A stretch of 64,000 nucleotides of DNA from Acidobacteriaceae bacterium (GCA_021323655.1 JAJPKO010000026.1:31339-95338); one strand, 5' to 3'; counted from the stretch's first letter, positions 7,825 to 17,293 are shown. Translations and numbers: made by a program. Notes: generated from the letters alone by a model not told the origin.

Positions 7825-10539
7825 ATGCGCGCATATTTGCGTAGCGTTTTTCTTTCTTCTTTGCTGCTTGGCATCTCCTCCTTTGGATTTGCGGCGCAGT
7901 CTACCAGCAGCTCGGGCACGATTACTGGCACGGTCACTGATCCGACCGGAGCTGTCATTCCGGGTGCTGCCATCACGATCCACAATGCTGTGAGTGAATA
8001 TAAGCAGACCGTCAAATCAGACAACGATGGGCATTTTCAATTCACGAATGTGCCGTTCAATCTTTATCATCTGTCGGTTACAGCTTCCGGGTTCAATGCC
8101 TATGCCCAGGACGTGAATGTGCGATCGTCGGTGCCGGTTGCAGTCAATGTGAGCATGCAGGTGGCGACTGCTTCGAATACCGTCGTGGTCGAGGGTGGAA
8201 GCGACCTTCTTGAAACCGACTCCACAATGCATACTGATGTGGATCGAAATCTGATTCAGAAGCTGCCTCTGGAGAGTGCGACATCTGCCGTCAGCTCACT
8301 GATCACCCTTTCCTCTCCGGGAGTCACGGCCGATTCCAACGGAATGTTTCATGGAATGGGAGACCACGCGGAGAACTCCTTTTCCGTAGACGGGCAGCCT
8401 ATTACCGATCAGCAGAGCAAGGTCTTCTCTAATCAGATTCCGTCAGGCTCCATTCAATCCATGGAAGTGATTGATGGGGCGCCTCCGGCTGAATACGGAG
8501 ACAAGACCAGCCTTGTTGTGAAAGTCACGACGCGCTCCGGGCAAGGAGTCAACCGGCCGACAGGCTCCATCAATACCTCCTATGGAACTTTCGGAACAAT
8601 CAACAGCGGCTTTGATCTTGCATATGGGAAAAACAACTGGGGCAACTTCATTTCTGCCAATGGCCTGAATACCAGCCGGTTTCTGGATCCGCCGGAGTTC
8701 AAGGTCTTTCATGACAGGGGCAATGAACAGAACATCTTTGATCGAATGGATTATCAGCTTACACAGAATGACTCCATCCATTTGAACCTGAACTATACGC
8801 GGTCCTGGTTTCAGACGCCCAATGCCTATGACAATCTGAATGTCTTCGACCAGAACGGCAACAGCATAGGCCAGACGGACCAGAAATCGAAGATTGAGAC
8901 ATTCAATATTTCTCCCACGTATACGCGGCTGATCAATGATTATTCGGTCTTTAACTTTGGCGCGTATGCGCGGAAAGATGCCTACAACTACTTCCCGAGC
9001 AGCAATCCTTTTGCCGACCTGGGGCCGATCCAGTCTGAAACCATAGGACAGCGGCGCACACTCCTGAACACTGGTGCGCACTCGGACATCTCATACGTGA
9101 AAGGCGCCCAGAACTTCAAGGCAGGCGCCATTTATGAACAAACGATTCTCCGCGAAAACGACACGCTCGGCATTATCAATCCGGTGCTGAATGCGCCCTG
9201 CGTGGATGCAAATGGCAATCCGGTGAAGGGTTTCATGGGCCCGGCAGAGTGTGCGACGGCCGGATATCTGCCGAATCCCAAATTCAATGATGTGCTGTTG
9301 CCGTATGACTTGACGCGCAGCGGCGGACGCTTCGGGTTCCACGGACACACTGATGTAAAACAGTTGGCGATGTATGCCGAAGACCAGATTACGAAGGGCA
9401 ATTGGCTCTTCAATGTTGGCATTCGCGGCGATCTTTACAATGGTTTGACCATCGCCCGCGCGCCGCAGCCACGCGTCGGAATTTCTTACAACATCAAGAA
9501 GACGAATACTGTGTTACGCGTGTCCTACGGACGCATGATGGAGACTCCGTTCAATGAGAACCTGGTGCTTTCCAGCCAGGGATGCGTGAATCCGGTACTC
9601 TCTTCGCTTCTTTCCTGCACGCCGGGCGTTTCAGACAAGCTGAACCCTGGCTTCCGCAATGAATTTCATGCCGGCCTGCAGCAGGCCTTCGGAAAGGGCT
9701 TTGTCATCAGCGGTGAGTATGTATGGAAGTACACGCATAATGCGTATGACTTCAGCGTGCTGGGGAATACGCCGATTACTTTTCCGATCAATTGGCACAA
9801 CTCGAAGATTCCGGGCTTGGCATTACGCGCCAACCTGCCCAATTTTCATAACATCAGTGCATTTGTCGTAATGTCTTCAGTTTCGGCACGCTTTTTCCCG
9901 CCGCAGGTGGGCGGCGCGGGAGCCACCATCGGGCAGAGTGGGTATCCTTTCCGCATTGACCATGATGAGCGGTTTAACCAGACCACACACCTGCAATATC
10001 AGCTGCCCTGGAGCAAGTTCAAAAACACATGGTTTGGCTTTAACTGGCGTTTTGACAGCGGCGCTGTGGCCGGTTCGGTACCTTGCTATAACGTGAACGA
10101 TCCGAACAGCCGGTGTAATCCGCTGAACGGCGGTCCTTCGATCACGCTACCGAATGGGCAGCCGGGAATTGACCTGAGTGGGCTGACTCCGGACCAGCAG
10201 TTCCAGGCAGGGCTTACGTGCGATGGAGTGCGGGCCACACCAACTTCCGGCTTTACAGCCTGCGATGCCAGGGGCCTGACTTCCACTCTGGTGAAGATCC
10301 CTGCTCCGGGAACGGAGAACGATGACAAGAATCCCGCGCGCATCCAGCCGAGGAGCCTGTTTGATATGGCCATGGGCGATGACAATCTGTTCAACGGGGA
10401 CCGCTACAAGTGGGGGCTGCGGCTTACCGCAGTCAACGTGACAGACAAGTATGCGCTGTACAACTTCCTCTCAACCTTCAGCGGCACGCATTATGTGACG
10501 CCGCGAACGGTGACAGGAGAGATCAACTTTTCGTTCTGA
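7825..10539 (+). CDS. TonB-dependent receptor with N-terminal carboxypeptidase-regulatory-like domain (Oar type)
   Basis: 904 residues. A signal peptide (to about residue 29) precedes a carboxypeptidase-regulatory-like beta-sandwich at about 36-118 (GTITGTVTDPTGAVIPGA, ending SVPVAVNVSMQV). The plug follows at about 130-235 (LITLSSPGVTADSNG, NSFSVDGQPITDQQS) and then a long beta barrel ending in the aromatic VTGEINFSF typical of BamA-dependent outer membrane proteins. Such receptors import siderophores, metals or oligosaccharides using TonB energy; acidobacteria carry many. GGAGG lies about 9 nt before the ATG. The upstream His-rich protein hints at a metal-related role (inference). The first copy of a dispersed hairpin repeat begins 21 nt after the stop. 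Confidence 0.92.
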   Translation: MRAYLRSVFLSSLLLGISSFGFAAQSTSSSGTITGTVTDPTGAVIPGAAITIHNAVSEYKQTVKSDNDGHFQFTNVPFNLYHLSVTASGFNAYAQDVNVRSSVPVAVNVSMQVATASNTVVVEGGSDLLETDSTMHTDVDRNLIQKLPLESATSAVSSLITLSSPGVTADSNGMFHGMGDHAENSFSVDGQPITDQQSKVFSNQIPSGSIQSMEVIDGAPPAEYGDKTSLVVKVTTRSGQGVNRPTGSINTSYGTFGTINSGFDLAYGKNNWGNFISANGLNTSRFLDPPEFKVFHDRGNEQNIFDRMDYQLTQNDSIHLNLNYTRSWFQTPNAYDNLNVFDQNGNSIGQTDQKSKIETFNISPTYTRLINDYSVFNFGAYARKDAYNYFPSSNPFADLGPIQSETIGQRRTLLNTGAHSDISYVKGAQNFKAGAIYEQTILRENDTLGIINPVLNAPCVDANGNPVKGFMGPAECATAGYLPNPKFNDVLLPYDLTRSGGRFGFHGHTDVKQLAMYAEDQITKGNWLFNVGIRGDLYNGLTIARAPQPRVGISYNIKKTNTVLRVSYGRMMETPFNENLVLSSQGCVNPVLSSLLSCTPGVSDKLNPGFRNEFHAGLQQAFGKGFVISGEYVWKYTHNAYDFSVLGNTPITFPINWHNSKIPGLALRANLPNFHNISAFVVMSSVSARFFPPQVGGAGATIGQSGYPFRIDHDERFNQTTHLQYQLPWSKFKNTWFGFNWRFDSGAVAGSVPCYNVNDPNSRCNPLNGGPSITLPNGQPGIDLSGLTPDQQFQAGLTCDGVRATPTSGFTACDARGLTSTLVKIPAPGTENDDKNPARIQPRSLFDMAMGDDNLFNGDRYKWGLRLTAVNVTDKYALYNFLSTFSGTHYVTPRTVTGEINFSF

Positions 10540-10560
10540 GGGTCTGCGCCAAGGGATATG

Positions 10561-10701
10561 GAAGGGGGGTCCCCCCTCCCCTCTGTCCAGGTACCTTCCC
10601 TTTATTTTCAACAACTTAGCGGGGGATCATCTCCCGCTATCTTTTTGATTACAAAGTACTTAAGTTGACCTAGTGTTTTCAGTCGCTTACGAAGGGGGTC
10701 T
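10561..10701 (+). repeat. Dispersed multi-hairpin element, copy A
   Basis: About 140 bp that align, as the reverse complement, with 44709-44845. Shared parts in order: GAAGGGG with a small G/C palindrome, a TTTTCAAYAACTT block, a central near-perfect palindrome at 10618-10638 with AGCGGGGGAT-type arms, an AT-rich TTGATT/TTAAGTT block, CTAGTGTTTTCA, CTTACGA and a final G-rich GGGGTCT. In copy A the right end can also pair with the CCCCC at 10708-10712. The element begins 21 nt after the TonB-dependent receptor stop and reads in the same direction. It has no open frame. Identity judged by eye is roughly 80%. Confidence 0.8.
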
Positions 10702-10937
10702 CAACAGCCCCCGTGGCGCTACTCACAAAACTTAGCTCTTAGATTCAGGATATCAAAAGGGCCATAAATAACCGGCTGCCCTGCAAATAAATTAAAAGCT
10801 TTATTTTGTGTTGTTACGTCTGAAATGGGCAAGTAGAAGCTTGACAGGAGTTTTCCACAGATCGGAGAGCTGTGCGCCAGACTGGCTCCAGGGGGAGAAC
10901 GGCTTTGCGGGCCTCCGAGCACATTCTTTTTTCCCGC

Positions 10938-10970
10938 AAAAAGGCCGCTCGTGCTAAATGCACGGCGGCC
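10938..10970 (-). terminator. Rho-independent terminator of korAB
   Basis: On the minus strand the arms GGCCGC-CGTGC and GCACG-(A)-GCGGCC close a 5-nt loop ATTTA and are followed by TTTTTGCGGG. The stem is 11 bp with one bulge, lies 27-59 nt after the korB stop, and is a textbook intrinsic terminator. The 236 bp between it and copy A of the repeat contain no ORF or other structure I can support. Confidence 0.85.
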
Positions 10971-10996
10971 CTGAATGAATGATGGAGCGGTAAGCC

Positions 10997-12043
10997 TTAT
11001 TTCAGCTTTGCCATGATCTCGTCGAGAACCTGCCTGGACGGCCGGACACGCTCCTGCGGAAGGGTGCCGAGTGGCTCGTCCACGAGATTGAGCAGCTCGG
11101 TGAAGCTGGGCCTTTGTGTGTCAATGTAGAAGACGCCGGTCAGGACTTCACCCCGCGCGTTGGCTTCCATCAGTAACTTTACAGCAGCAACACGATCGGT
11201 AGGGTTGTACTCGTCGTGCAGCTTGCGCAGGCGGAGATGTGATCCATCGTGCATGGTTACGTCGTAGGTAGAACCTGGATCGTAGTCCACGCTGATGTCT
11301 TCAAAGTGGGGGACAAAGCCGACTTCGCTGATGGCCTCTTCGTGCTCCTGCATGTATTTGTAGCTCTTGGTGGAGCCTTCGTGGTCATTGAAGGTGACGC
11401 AGGGCGAGATGACATCGAGCATCACCGTGCCTTTGTGCGCGATGGCTGCCTTCAGCATGGCGAGCAGCTGCTTCTTGTCGCCGGAGAAGGAGCGGCCCAC
11501 AAAGGTAGCGCCGAGCTGGATGGCCAGCGCGCAGGTGTCAATCGCGGGAAGATCATTGATGACTCCGGTCTTGAGCTTGGAGCCGATGTCGGCGGTAGCC
11601 GAGAACTGGCCTTTGGTGAGACCGTAGACGCCGTTGTTCTCAATGATGTAAATGAGCGGCAGATTGCGGCGCAGCAGGTGTACGTACTGCCCCATCCCGA
11701 TGGAGGCGGTGTCGCCGTCACCAGAGACGCCGAGGGCGAGCATGGTCTTGTTGGCCAGCAGCGCGCCGGTGGCGACGGAAGGCATACGTCCGTGGACGCT
11801 GTTGAAGCTGTGCGCACGAGAGAGGAAGTAGGCCGGGCTTTTTGAGGAGCAGCCGATGCCGGAGAGCTTCATGACGCGCTCAGGCTGCACGCCCATTTCA
11901 TACATCGCATCAATAATGCGCTCAGAGATGGCGTTGTGACCGCATCCGGCGCAAAGCGTGGTTTTGCCGCCGCGATATTCAAGAATAGGCAGTCCGAGCC
12001 GGTTCGTCTTGGGCGCGGGAGCTGGAGTTGCTGTCGTTGCCAT
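10997..12043 (-). CDS. korB: 2-oxoacid:ferredoxin oxidoreductase, beta subunit (2-oxoglutarate type)
   Basis: 348 residues, typical for the TPP-binding beta subunit. Motifs include LCAGCGHNAISERIIDAM, the TPP/Mg loop GVSGDGDTASIGMGQYVHLLRRN and IYIIENNGVYGLTKGQ. With KorA it oxidatively decarboxylates 2-oxoglutarate (or a related 2-oxoacid) to the acyl-CoA, reducing ferredoxin, and can run in reverse in reductive carbon metabolism. The start lies 5 nt after the korA stop, so both are co-transcribed; a strong terminator follows. There is no separate ferredoxin-like delta subunit, as is usual for the two-subunit KorAB class. Substrate preference versus pyruvate is inferred from overall similarity, not from a decisive residue. 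Confidence 0.88.
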   Translation of the reverse strand: MATTATPAPAPKTNRLGLPILEYRGGKTTLCAGCGHNAISERIIDAMYEMGVQPERVMKLSGIGCSSKSPAYFLSRAHSFNSVHGRMPSVATGALLANKTMLALGVSGDGDTASIGMGQYVHLLRRNLPLIYIIENNGVYGLTKGQFSATADIGSKLKTGVINDLPAIDTCALAIQLGATFVGRSFSGDKKQLLAMLKAAIAHKGTVMLDVISPCVTFNDHEGSTKSYKYMQEHEEAISEVGFVPHFEDISVDYDPGSTYDVTMHDGSHLRLRKLHDEYNPTDRVAAVKLLMEANARGEVLTGVFYIDTQRPSFTELLNLVDEPLGTLPQERVRPSRQVLDEIMAKLK

Positions 12044-12048
12044 GATGA

Positions 12049-13899
12049 TTAGATTCCCTCCTGCAGCACGAATTCGTCAGTGACGGAACGGGCGTCTATC
12101 GGCAGTCCGTTGAAGTGCCGAATGGAGCGCAGTTTGACCGCGTCTTCAGCGGGCAGATCGAGCTTGAGCAGGCTGAGCATCTGTGCGTCGCGGTTCTGTT
12201 CCACGATGTACACACGGTCGTGCGAGGCAACAAACTCGTGTATTTCTTTGGTGAAGGGGAAGGCGCGAATCCGGAGGTAGTCGGTTTCTACGCTGTACTC
12301 CTTCCTGAGCTGGTCGCGGCTTTCCTGTACGGCAAAGTCCGAGGTGCCATAGGCGATGATGCCGATCTTCGATTTGCCGTTCTGGACGACAATGGGCTGC
12401 GGCACCTGTGTACGCGCCGTCTCAAACTTGCGGTTGAGGCGCTCCATCAGGTTCTGGTAATCGTCAGGCCGCTCGGTGTAGAGGGCCCTTTCGTTGTGTC
12501 CGCTGCCGCGGGTGAAGTAAGCGGCCTTGGGATGGTCGGTGCCGGGAAGCGTGCGGTATGGGATGCCGTCGCCGTCCACATCTTTGTAGCGGGCAAATTC
12601 GCCAAGCCGCTTCAGGTCTTCCGCTGTGAGCACCTTTCCACGGTCGAGAGGCTTTTCCGGATACTCGAAGGGCTCAGACATCCAGTTGTTCATACCGAGG
12701 TCGAGGTCGCTGACAACGAAGACCGGGGTCTGGAAGCGCTCGGCGAGATCAAAGGCTGCGATGGAAAATTCATAGCACTCCTTCACGCTGCCGGGCAGAA
12801 GCATGATGTGCTTCGTGTCGCCGTGAGAGAGGTAGGCAATGGAAAGGATGTCACCCTGCGCGGTGCGTGTAGGCAGGCCGGTGGAAGGGCCGACACGCTG
12901 AATGTCATAGATGACGCCGGGCAGCTCAGAGAAGTAGCCCAGACCAGCGAACTCGGCCATGAGCGAGATACCGGGGCCTGAGGTGGCGGTCATGGAACGG
13001 GCGCCGGCCCATCCTGCGCCGAGTACCATACCGACGGCAGCGAGCTCATCTTCGGCCTGGACCACGGCGAAGGAGGCTTTTCCGTCAGGCTCGATGCGGT
13101 ATTTCTTCAGGTAATCAATGAGCGTTTCAACGACCGAGGAAGATGGGGTAATGGGATACCAGGTGACGACAGTGACGCCAGCGAACATTGCGCCGAGCGC
13201 GGCGGCGGCGTTGCCATCAATGATGATCTTGCCTTCGGTCTCGTGCATGCGCTCGAGAACGTAGGGATCCTGCTTGGTAATGGATTGAGCAGCGTAATCG
13301 TATCCGGCATGGACAGCGGCCATGTTCAGGTCAGCAGCCTTCTGCTTTTTGGCGAACTGGCGGCGCAGAGCAGCCTCGACGGCAGCCATGTCCATGGAGA
13401 GCAACTGGGCCACGACGCCGACGTAGACCATGTTTTTTACGAGCTTGCGAAGGCGTGCCTCAGGACAGACGGCGGCGGTCAGCTTGTCAAAGGGAACGGG
13501 ATAACAGATGACGTCTTCGCGATACTGCCTGAGATTCAGCGCCTCTTCATAGATGGCCACAGAGCCGGCAGGCAGAGAGAGGATGTCTTCTTTCGCCGTC
13601 TCGGGATTCATCGCAACCAGAAGGTCAATCTCCTTCTTGCGGGCGATGTAGCCATGCTTGCTGGCGCGAATGGTGTACCAGGTGGGTAGTCCTGCAATGT
13701 TGGAGGGGAAAAGGTTCTTGCCGCTAACGGGAATGCCCATAGCAAAAATGCTCTTGAGCAATACATTGTTGGCAGACTGCGAACCTGAACCGTTGACTGT
13801 CGCTACCTGGATGCTGAAATCATTGACGATACGCCTGGAAGCGTCGCGTGCGGGTGCGCCTGCGGCCTGATGGCCTAGCGCAACATCTCCTGTCGCCAT
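12049..13899 (-). CDS. korA: 2-oxoacid:ferredoxin oxidoreductase, fused gamma-alpha subunit
   Basis: 616 residues, the length of KorA proteins that fuse the gamma domain (about residues 25-210, starting IQVATVNGSGSQSANNVLLKS) to the alpha (pyrimidine-binding) domain (about 225-616). The alpha part shows GNAAAALGAMFAGVTVVTWYPITPSSS, AVVQAEDELAAVGMVLGAGW and TATSGPGISLMAEFAGLGY. Together with KorB it forms the core of 2-oxoglutarate:ferredoxin oxidoreductase. About 24 N-terminal residues (Ala-rich) precede the gamma domain, and an internal start cannot be excluded. First gene of the korAB unit; its promoter should lie between 13900 and about 14000. Confidence 0.9.
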   Translation of the reverse strand: MATGDVALGHQAAGAPARDASRRIVNDFSIQVATVNGSGSQSANNVLLKSIFAMGIPVSGKNLFPSNIAGLPTWYTIRASKHGYIARKKEIDLLVAMNPETAKEDILSLPAGSVAIYEEALNLRQYREDVICYPVPFDKLTAAVCPEARLRKLVKNMVYVGVVAQLLSMDMAAVEAALRRQFAKKQKAADLNMAAVHAGYDYAAQSITKQDPYVLERMHETEGKIIIDGNAAAALGAMFAGVTVVTWYPITPSSSVVETLIDYLKKYRIEPDGKASFAVVQAEDELAAVGMVLGAGWAGARSMTATSGPGISLMAEFAGLGYFSELPGVIYDIQRVGPSTGLPTRTAQGDILSIAYLSHGDTKHIMLLPGSVKECYEFSIAAFDLAERFQTPVFVVSDLDLGMNNWMSEPFEYPEKPLDRGKVLTAEDLKRLGEFARYKDVDGDGIPYRTLPGTDHPKAAYFTRGSGHNERALYTERPDDYQNLMERLNRKFETARTQVPQPIVVQNGKSKIGIIAYGTSDFAVQESRDQLRKEYSVETDYLRIRAFPFTKEIHEFVASHDRVYIVEQNRDAQMLSLLKLDLPAEDAVKLRSIRHFNGLPIDARSVTDEFVLQEGI

Positions 13900-14084
13900 T
13901 GGGCGATGTTCCCTTCAATGTGAAAGTGGAAAGATGCAAATCTTTCACATTCCATTATAGACTCCGCACTCGGCAAAGCATGCGCTGAAGTCCCTTAATG
14001 GAGAATTTGCTACTTAAGCGGGTAAAAACACGGCGTAAATGGAAGGACAACAGGACGATATCACTTTCTTGAACGAAATCGCCC

Positions 14085-15140
14085 TCAGTTCCTGAGATCC
14101 GCCATGGCTTTCACCACAAGGGACTGCTCTTCTGCGTTGAGTGGAAGCAGCGGGACGCGCGGCACCCCGCCATAGTATCCGTTGAGGTCGCAGGCAAATT
14201 TGATGCCGGGGATGCCGAATTTTCCGGCGACGGTGCGCGATGCTTCGCGCAGGCGTTCCTGCTTGAGCGCGGCCAGTGCAGGGTCGTTGTCTTTCCAGGC
14301 CATGTAAATTTCCTGGCAGGCCTGCGGAGCGCATGCGCCAAAGGCGAGCACAGCGCCGCTGGCGCCCGCATCGAGCGCTTCTTTCACGTTTTCCGTCGAG
14401 CCGGTCAGGACCTGGAAGCCCACCTCTTTTGTTCGCGTGGCTGCTCTGATGACCGGAGGAGCTACGACGGCGGGAGCGCCTGGCCCGAGGACATCGGCAG
14501 GGACAAAAGTAGCGTCAGCCAAAGCCTGCTCCAGCAACATGCGGTTGGTGAATGCGGTGAAGACGTTGGTGACAACGGTTGTGCGTTTCGGCGCGTTTCG
14601 GGTTGCGGCCACGAGCTGCGCGATGCGCTCTGTGTTGCCACTTGAGTCCTTGATGCCGATGATGTTCGGGTGCTGCGCCAGTTCTGCGACAAGCTCAACG
14701 GGGAGCTCATACTTTGTAAACTTAGGGATGCTGTAGAGCACGACAGGGAGCGGAGAGCGGTCGGCGATCATCCGGAAATAGGTGAGCATTTCCAGGGGGC
14801 GCATCAGCGGTCCGTAATAATTTGGCGTGCGCACCAGCAGGGCATCATACTGCTGCTCGGCAGCAAACTCGGCCAGCTTCAGCGTGGAGACGGCGCTTTC
14901 GCGGCCCACTCCGGCGAGCAGGACTTTCTGCGGAGATGCGGCTTCCCGCGCTGTTCGCAGGGTCTCGCGCGATTCCTCGTCGTCGAGCATGACGGCCTCT
15001 CCGTTGGAACCGAGAACGGTGATCCCGGAGATCGGCGCGCGTGAATAACGCTCCACGTTTACTTCCAGTTTGCGCAAATAAAGACTGCCGTCGGGATGAA
15101 AGGGCGTAGTGACGGCGGGGAAAATGCCTTCCAGCAACAT
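14085..15140 (-). CDS. Dihydrodipicolinate synthase/N-acetylneuraminate lyase family aldolase
   Basis: 351 residues with the class I aldolase TIM barrel: GIFPAVTTPFHPDGSL at the start, the TVLGSNGEAVMLDDEE loop, catalytic Tyr near 136 (VVLYSIPKFT) and the Schiff-base Lys at 164 (IIGIKDSSGNT). It is about 55 residues longer than DapA, mainly in the segment after the catalytic Lys (about 180-240), so I do not call it the lysine-pathway DapA. A role with pyruvate plus an aldehyde, as in sugar-acid or hydroxyproline catabolism, is equally possible. The gene begins 9 nt after the stop of the exported TPR protein and is probably co-transcribed with it. Confidence 0.82.
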   Translation of the reverse strand: MLLEGIFPAVTTPFHPDGSLYLRKLEVNVERYSRAPISGITVLGSNGEAVMLDDEESRETLRTAREAASPQKVLLAGVGRESAVSTLKLAEFAAEQQYDALLVRTPNYYGPLMRPLEMLTYFRMIADRSPLPVVLYSIPKFTKYELPVELVAELAQHPNIIGIKDSSGNTERIAQLVAATRNAPKRTTVVTNVFTAFTNRMLLEQALADATFVPADVLGPGAPAVVAPPVIRAATRTKEVGFQVLTGSTENVKEALDAGASGAVLAFGACAPQACQEIYMAWKDNDPALAALKQERLREASRTVAGKFGIPGIKFACDLNGYYGGVPRVPLLPLNAEEQSLVVKAMADLRN

Positions 15141-15149
15141 AGGTTTATT

Positions 15150-15899
15150 TTACGAATTCTCGCCGGGAAACGGCGTGCTCTGCGCGTTGAGAATGCGCAT
15201 GATTCTTGCCTTGATGGAATCGTAGGCGGGCTTGCCGGAAAACATCTCATAATCCACGCTTTTGCCGTTGCCTTCGCCGGTGATCTGGAACTGACGCTCA
15301 CCGTCGGCGGCCTCCTGTGCATGTGCCTGCTCCCAGGACTTCTCGTCAAAGTCGTTGCTCTCCACGTTGAAGACCCAGACGCGTTTGCCTTGCGCATCTC
15401 GTACCAGAAAGCGATAGTACACATTGAATTTTCCGACGGGCCGGAAGAACTCTACGGCTTCGATGCCGTATTGCTTCACCGGAAACATGTCGAGCAGGAA
15501 ACCGTTGGTCTGCATTGCGTCCGGTGCTTTCGGGTCAGCGTGCAATTTGCGGAGCTGCTCGCGTTCGGCATCGCGCTCATGTATCTTCCCTGCCATGGCA
15601 TAAGCGACGACGAGCGTGGTGTGTACCTTCCAGTTGTCCGGGGCCAGTTGCTTCGCCTTTTCCGCGTACTGCACGGCGAGATTGCCCTGATAGAGTTCGA
15701 GGGCAGCGCCTGCTGCATACAGATTGGCGGCCATGTCATTGGGATTCGACTGCAATGCCTGCTGGAACGCTGCCAGTGCCTGCTGCGGCTGATGGTTTTT
15801 CAACGCGGCCAGGCCCTCGCCTACAGGAGAAGACTGGCTATAGGCGAATGGGACAGCGATGGCCGAGAGGGCCAGGCAAAGGTGACGCAGTAGTCTCAC
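15150..15899 (-). CDS. Exported TPR-repeat protein
   Basis: 249 residues. A signal peptide (MRLLRHLCLALSAIAVPFAYS) is followed by about three TPR-like helical repeats (GEGLAALKNHQPQQALAAFQQAL, NPNDMAANLYAAGAALELYQGN, YAEKAKQLAPDNWKVHTTLVVAY). The C-terminal half (about 130-249) is a beta-rich region ending YDSIKARIMRILNAQ that I do not recognise. TPRs mediate protein contacts; no enzymatic function is visible. It starts 76 nt from the divergent dipeptidase gene and its stop lies 9 nt before the DapA-family gene. Confidence 0.75.
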   Translation of the reverse strand: MRLLRHLCLALSAIAVPFAYSQSSPVGEGLAALKNHQPQQALAAFQQALQSNPNDMAANLYAAGAALELYQGNLAVQYAEKAKQLAPDNWKVHTTLVVAYAMAGKIHERDAEREQLRKLHADPKAPDAMQTNGFLLDMFPVKQYGIEAVEFFRPVGKFNVYYRFLVRDAQGKRVWVFNVESNDFDEKSWEQAHAQEAADGERQFQITGEGNGKSVDYEMFSGKPAYDSIKARIMRILNAQSTPFPGENS

Positions 15900-15975
15900 C
15901 CTGTCAAATTAGCACATAAATACAGTGGTCCTTTTTGAGGGTGCCTCTGTTACAATCCCGCCAACACTAAAACCT

Positions 15976-17286
15976 ATGAAAATTCGATCCCTTGTTGCCT
16001 TGCTGGTCGCATCTGCACTTCCATTGGCCGCCCAGGCCTCCTCGCAAAGAACTGTGAAAAAGCACACGGTTGATCCGCTTACCGTCCATCGCAACGCCAT
16101 TGTGATTGACACCCACGCTGACACCACGCAGCGGCTGGTGGATGAGAATTACGACCTGGCTGATCCACTGAATGGCGGGAACCTGAATTTTGAGTCGGCC
16201 AAAGAAGGCAACCTTGGGGCAGAGTTCTTCTCTATCTGGGTGGAACCTACCTTATACAAAGGCCAGTATGCGAAACGCACTCTGGAGCTGATTGATGCCG
16301 TCTACCAGCAGGCGTCGAAGCATCCTGACAAGATGCGCATGGCCTTCACCGCCGATGACATTGTGACCGCGCACCGCGAGCACAAACTGGCAGCGCTGAT
16401 GGGGATTGAAGGGGGACATTCGATTGAAGACTCCCTGGCGCTGCTGCGCGATTATTACCGGCTGGGCGTCCGCTATATGACGCTCACCTGGTCCAATTCG
16501 AATGACTGGGCGGACTCCTCCGGGGACATTAACAACACCAACGTGAAGCATACGCAGGACGGCCTGACGGATTTTGGCAAAGACGTGGTGTATGAGATGA
16601 ACCGCCTGGGGATGATGGTGGACATCTCCCATGTGGCAGACAAGACCTTCTACCGCGCGGTGATTACCTCACGTGCGCCTGTGATTGCGTCACATTCTTC
16701 TGCCCGCGCACTGTGTAATGCGCCGCGGAACATGACGGACGACATGCTCCGCGCGGTGGCGCGCAGCGGCGGCCCTAACAGCAAAGGCGGGGTGGTGATG
16801 GTGAATTACTATGCCGCATTCATCAGCCAGAAATATAGAGACGCTATGCTTGCCGCAGAGCCCGAAGTTGCGAAAGCAAAGCAAGCGCTGAAGGAGCAAT
16901 ACGCAAAAGAGGGCAAGCAGGTCACTTATGGGGACCTGGACAAAGTAGAGCAGCAGATTCTGGATCGCATACCTCGTCCTCCCCTCAGCGATCTGATTGA
17001 CAATATTGACCACATCGCCAAGGTTGCAGGAATTGATCATGTTGGGCTCGGCTCGGATTTTGATGGCGTTTCCAATCAGCTTCCGCAAGGGATTGACTCG
17101 GCGGCAGACCTGCCGAAGATTACGCAGGCGCTGATGGCCCGTGGTTATTCGGCGGAAGACTGCGACAAGGTCCTGGGTGGCAATCTTCTGCGAGTAATGC
17201 GTGAAGTAGAAGCGACAGCCAAACAGTTGCAGGCTGAATCAGCCACCCGGCCGAGAATTACAGATCAACAGCCGTTTAAGAAATGA
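15976..17286 (+). CDS. Membrane dipeptidase (peptidase family M19, renal dipeptidase type)
   Basis: About 436 residues. Start taken at 15976, where MKIRSLVALLVASALPLAAQA forms a proper signal peptide; the frame runs back to 15925 but would put 17 residues before it. Zinc ligands follow the M19 pattern: IDTHADTTQ near the N-terminus, GIEGGHS with the bridging Glu, and VIASHSSARAL. Later come DHIAKVAGIDHVGLGSDFDGV and GGNLLRVM, also diagnostic. The enzyme hydrolyses dipeptides (often with D-residues at P1') including Cys-Gly, and would complement the exported gamma-glutamyltransferase at 3615. A Lys/Gln-rich insert (about 285-325) is common in bacterial members. A small membrane protein gene follows 7 nt later. 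Confidence 0.92.
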   Translation: MKIRSLVALLVASALPLAAQASSQRTVKKHTVDPLTVHRNAIVIDTHADTTQRLVDENYDLADPLNGGNLNFESAKEGNLGAEFFSIWVEPTLYKGQYAKRTLELIDAVYQQASKHPDKMRMAFTADDIVTAHREHKLAALMGIEGGHSIEDSLALLRDYYRLGVRYMTLTWSNSNDWADSSGDINNTNVKHTQDGLTDFGKDVVYEMNRLGMMVDISHVADKTFYRAVITSRAPVIASHSSARALCNAPRNMTDDMLRAVARSGGPNSKGGVVMVNYYAAFISQKYRDAMLAAEPEVAKAKQALKEQYAKEGKQVTYGDLDKVEQQILDRIPRPPLSDLIDNIDHIAKVAGIDHVGLGSDFDGVSNQLPQGIDSAADLPKITQALMARGYSAEDCDKVLGGNLLRVMREVEATAKQLQAESATRPRITDQQPFKK

Positions 17287-17293
17287 GGATGAA

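Noticed and set aside
10561..10701. Insertion sequence or transposon remnant as explanation for the hairpin element
   Set aside because: No transposase fragment, no terminal inverted repeats matching across the whole unit and no visible target duplication; both copies share only short structured DNA.
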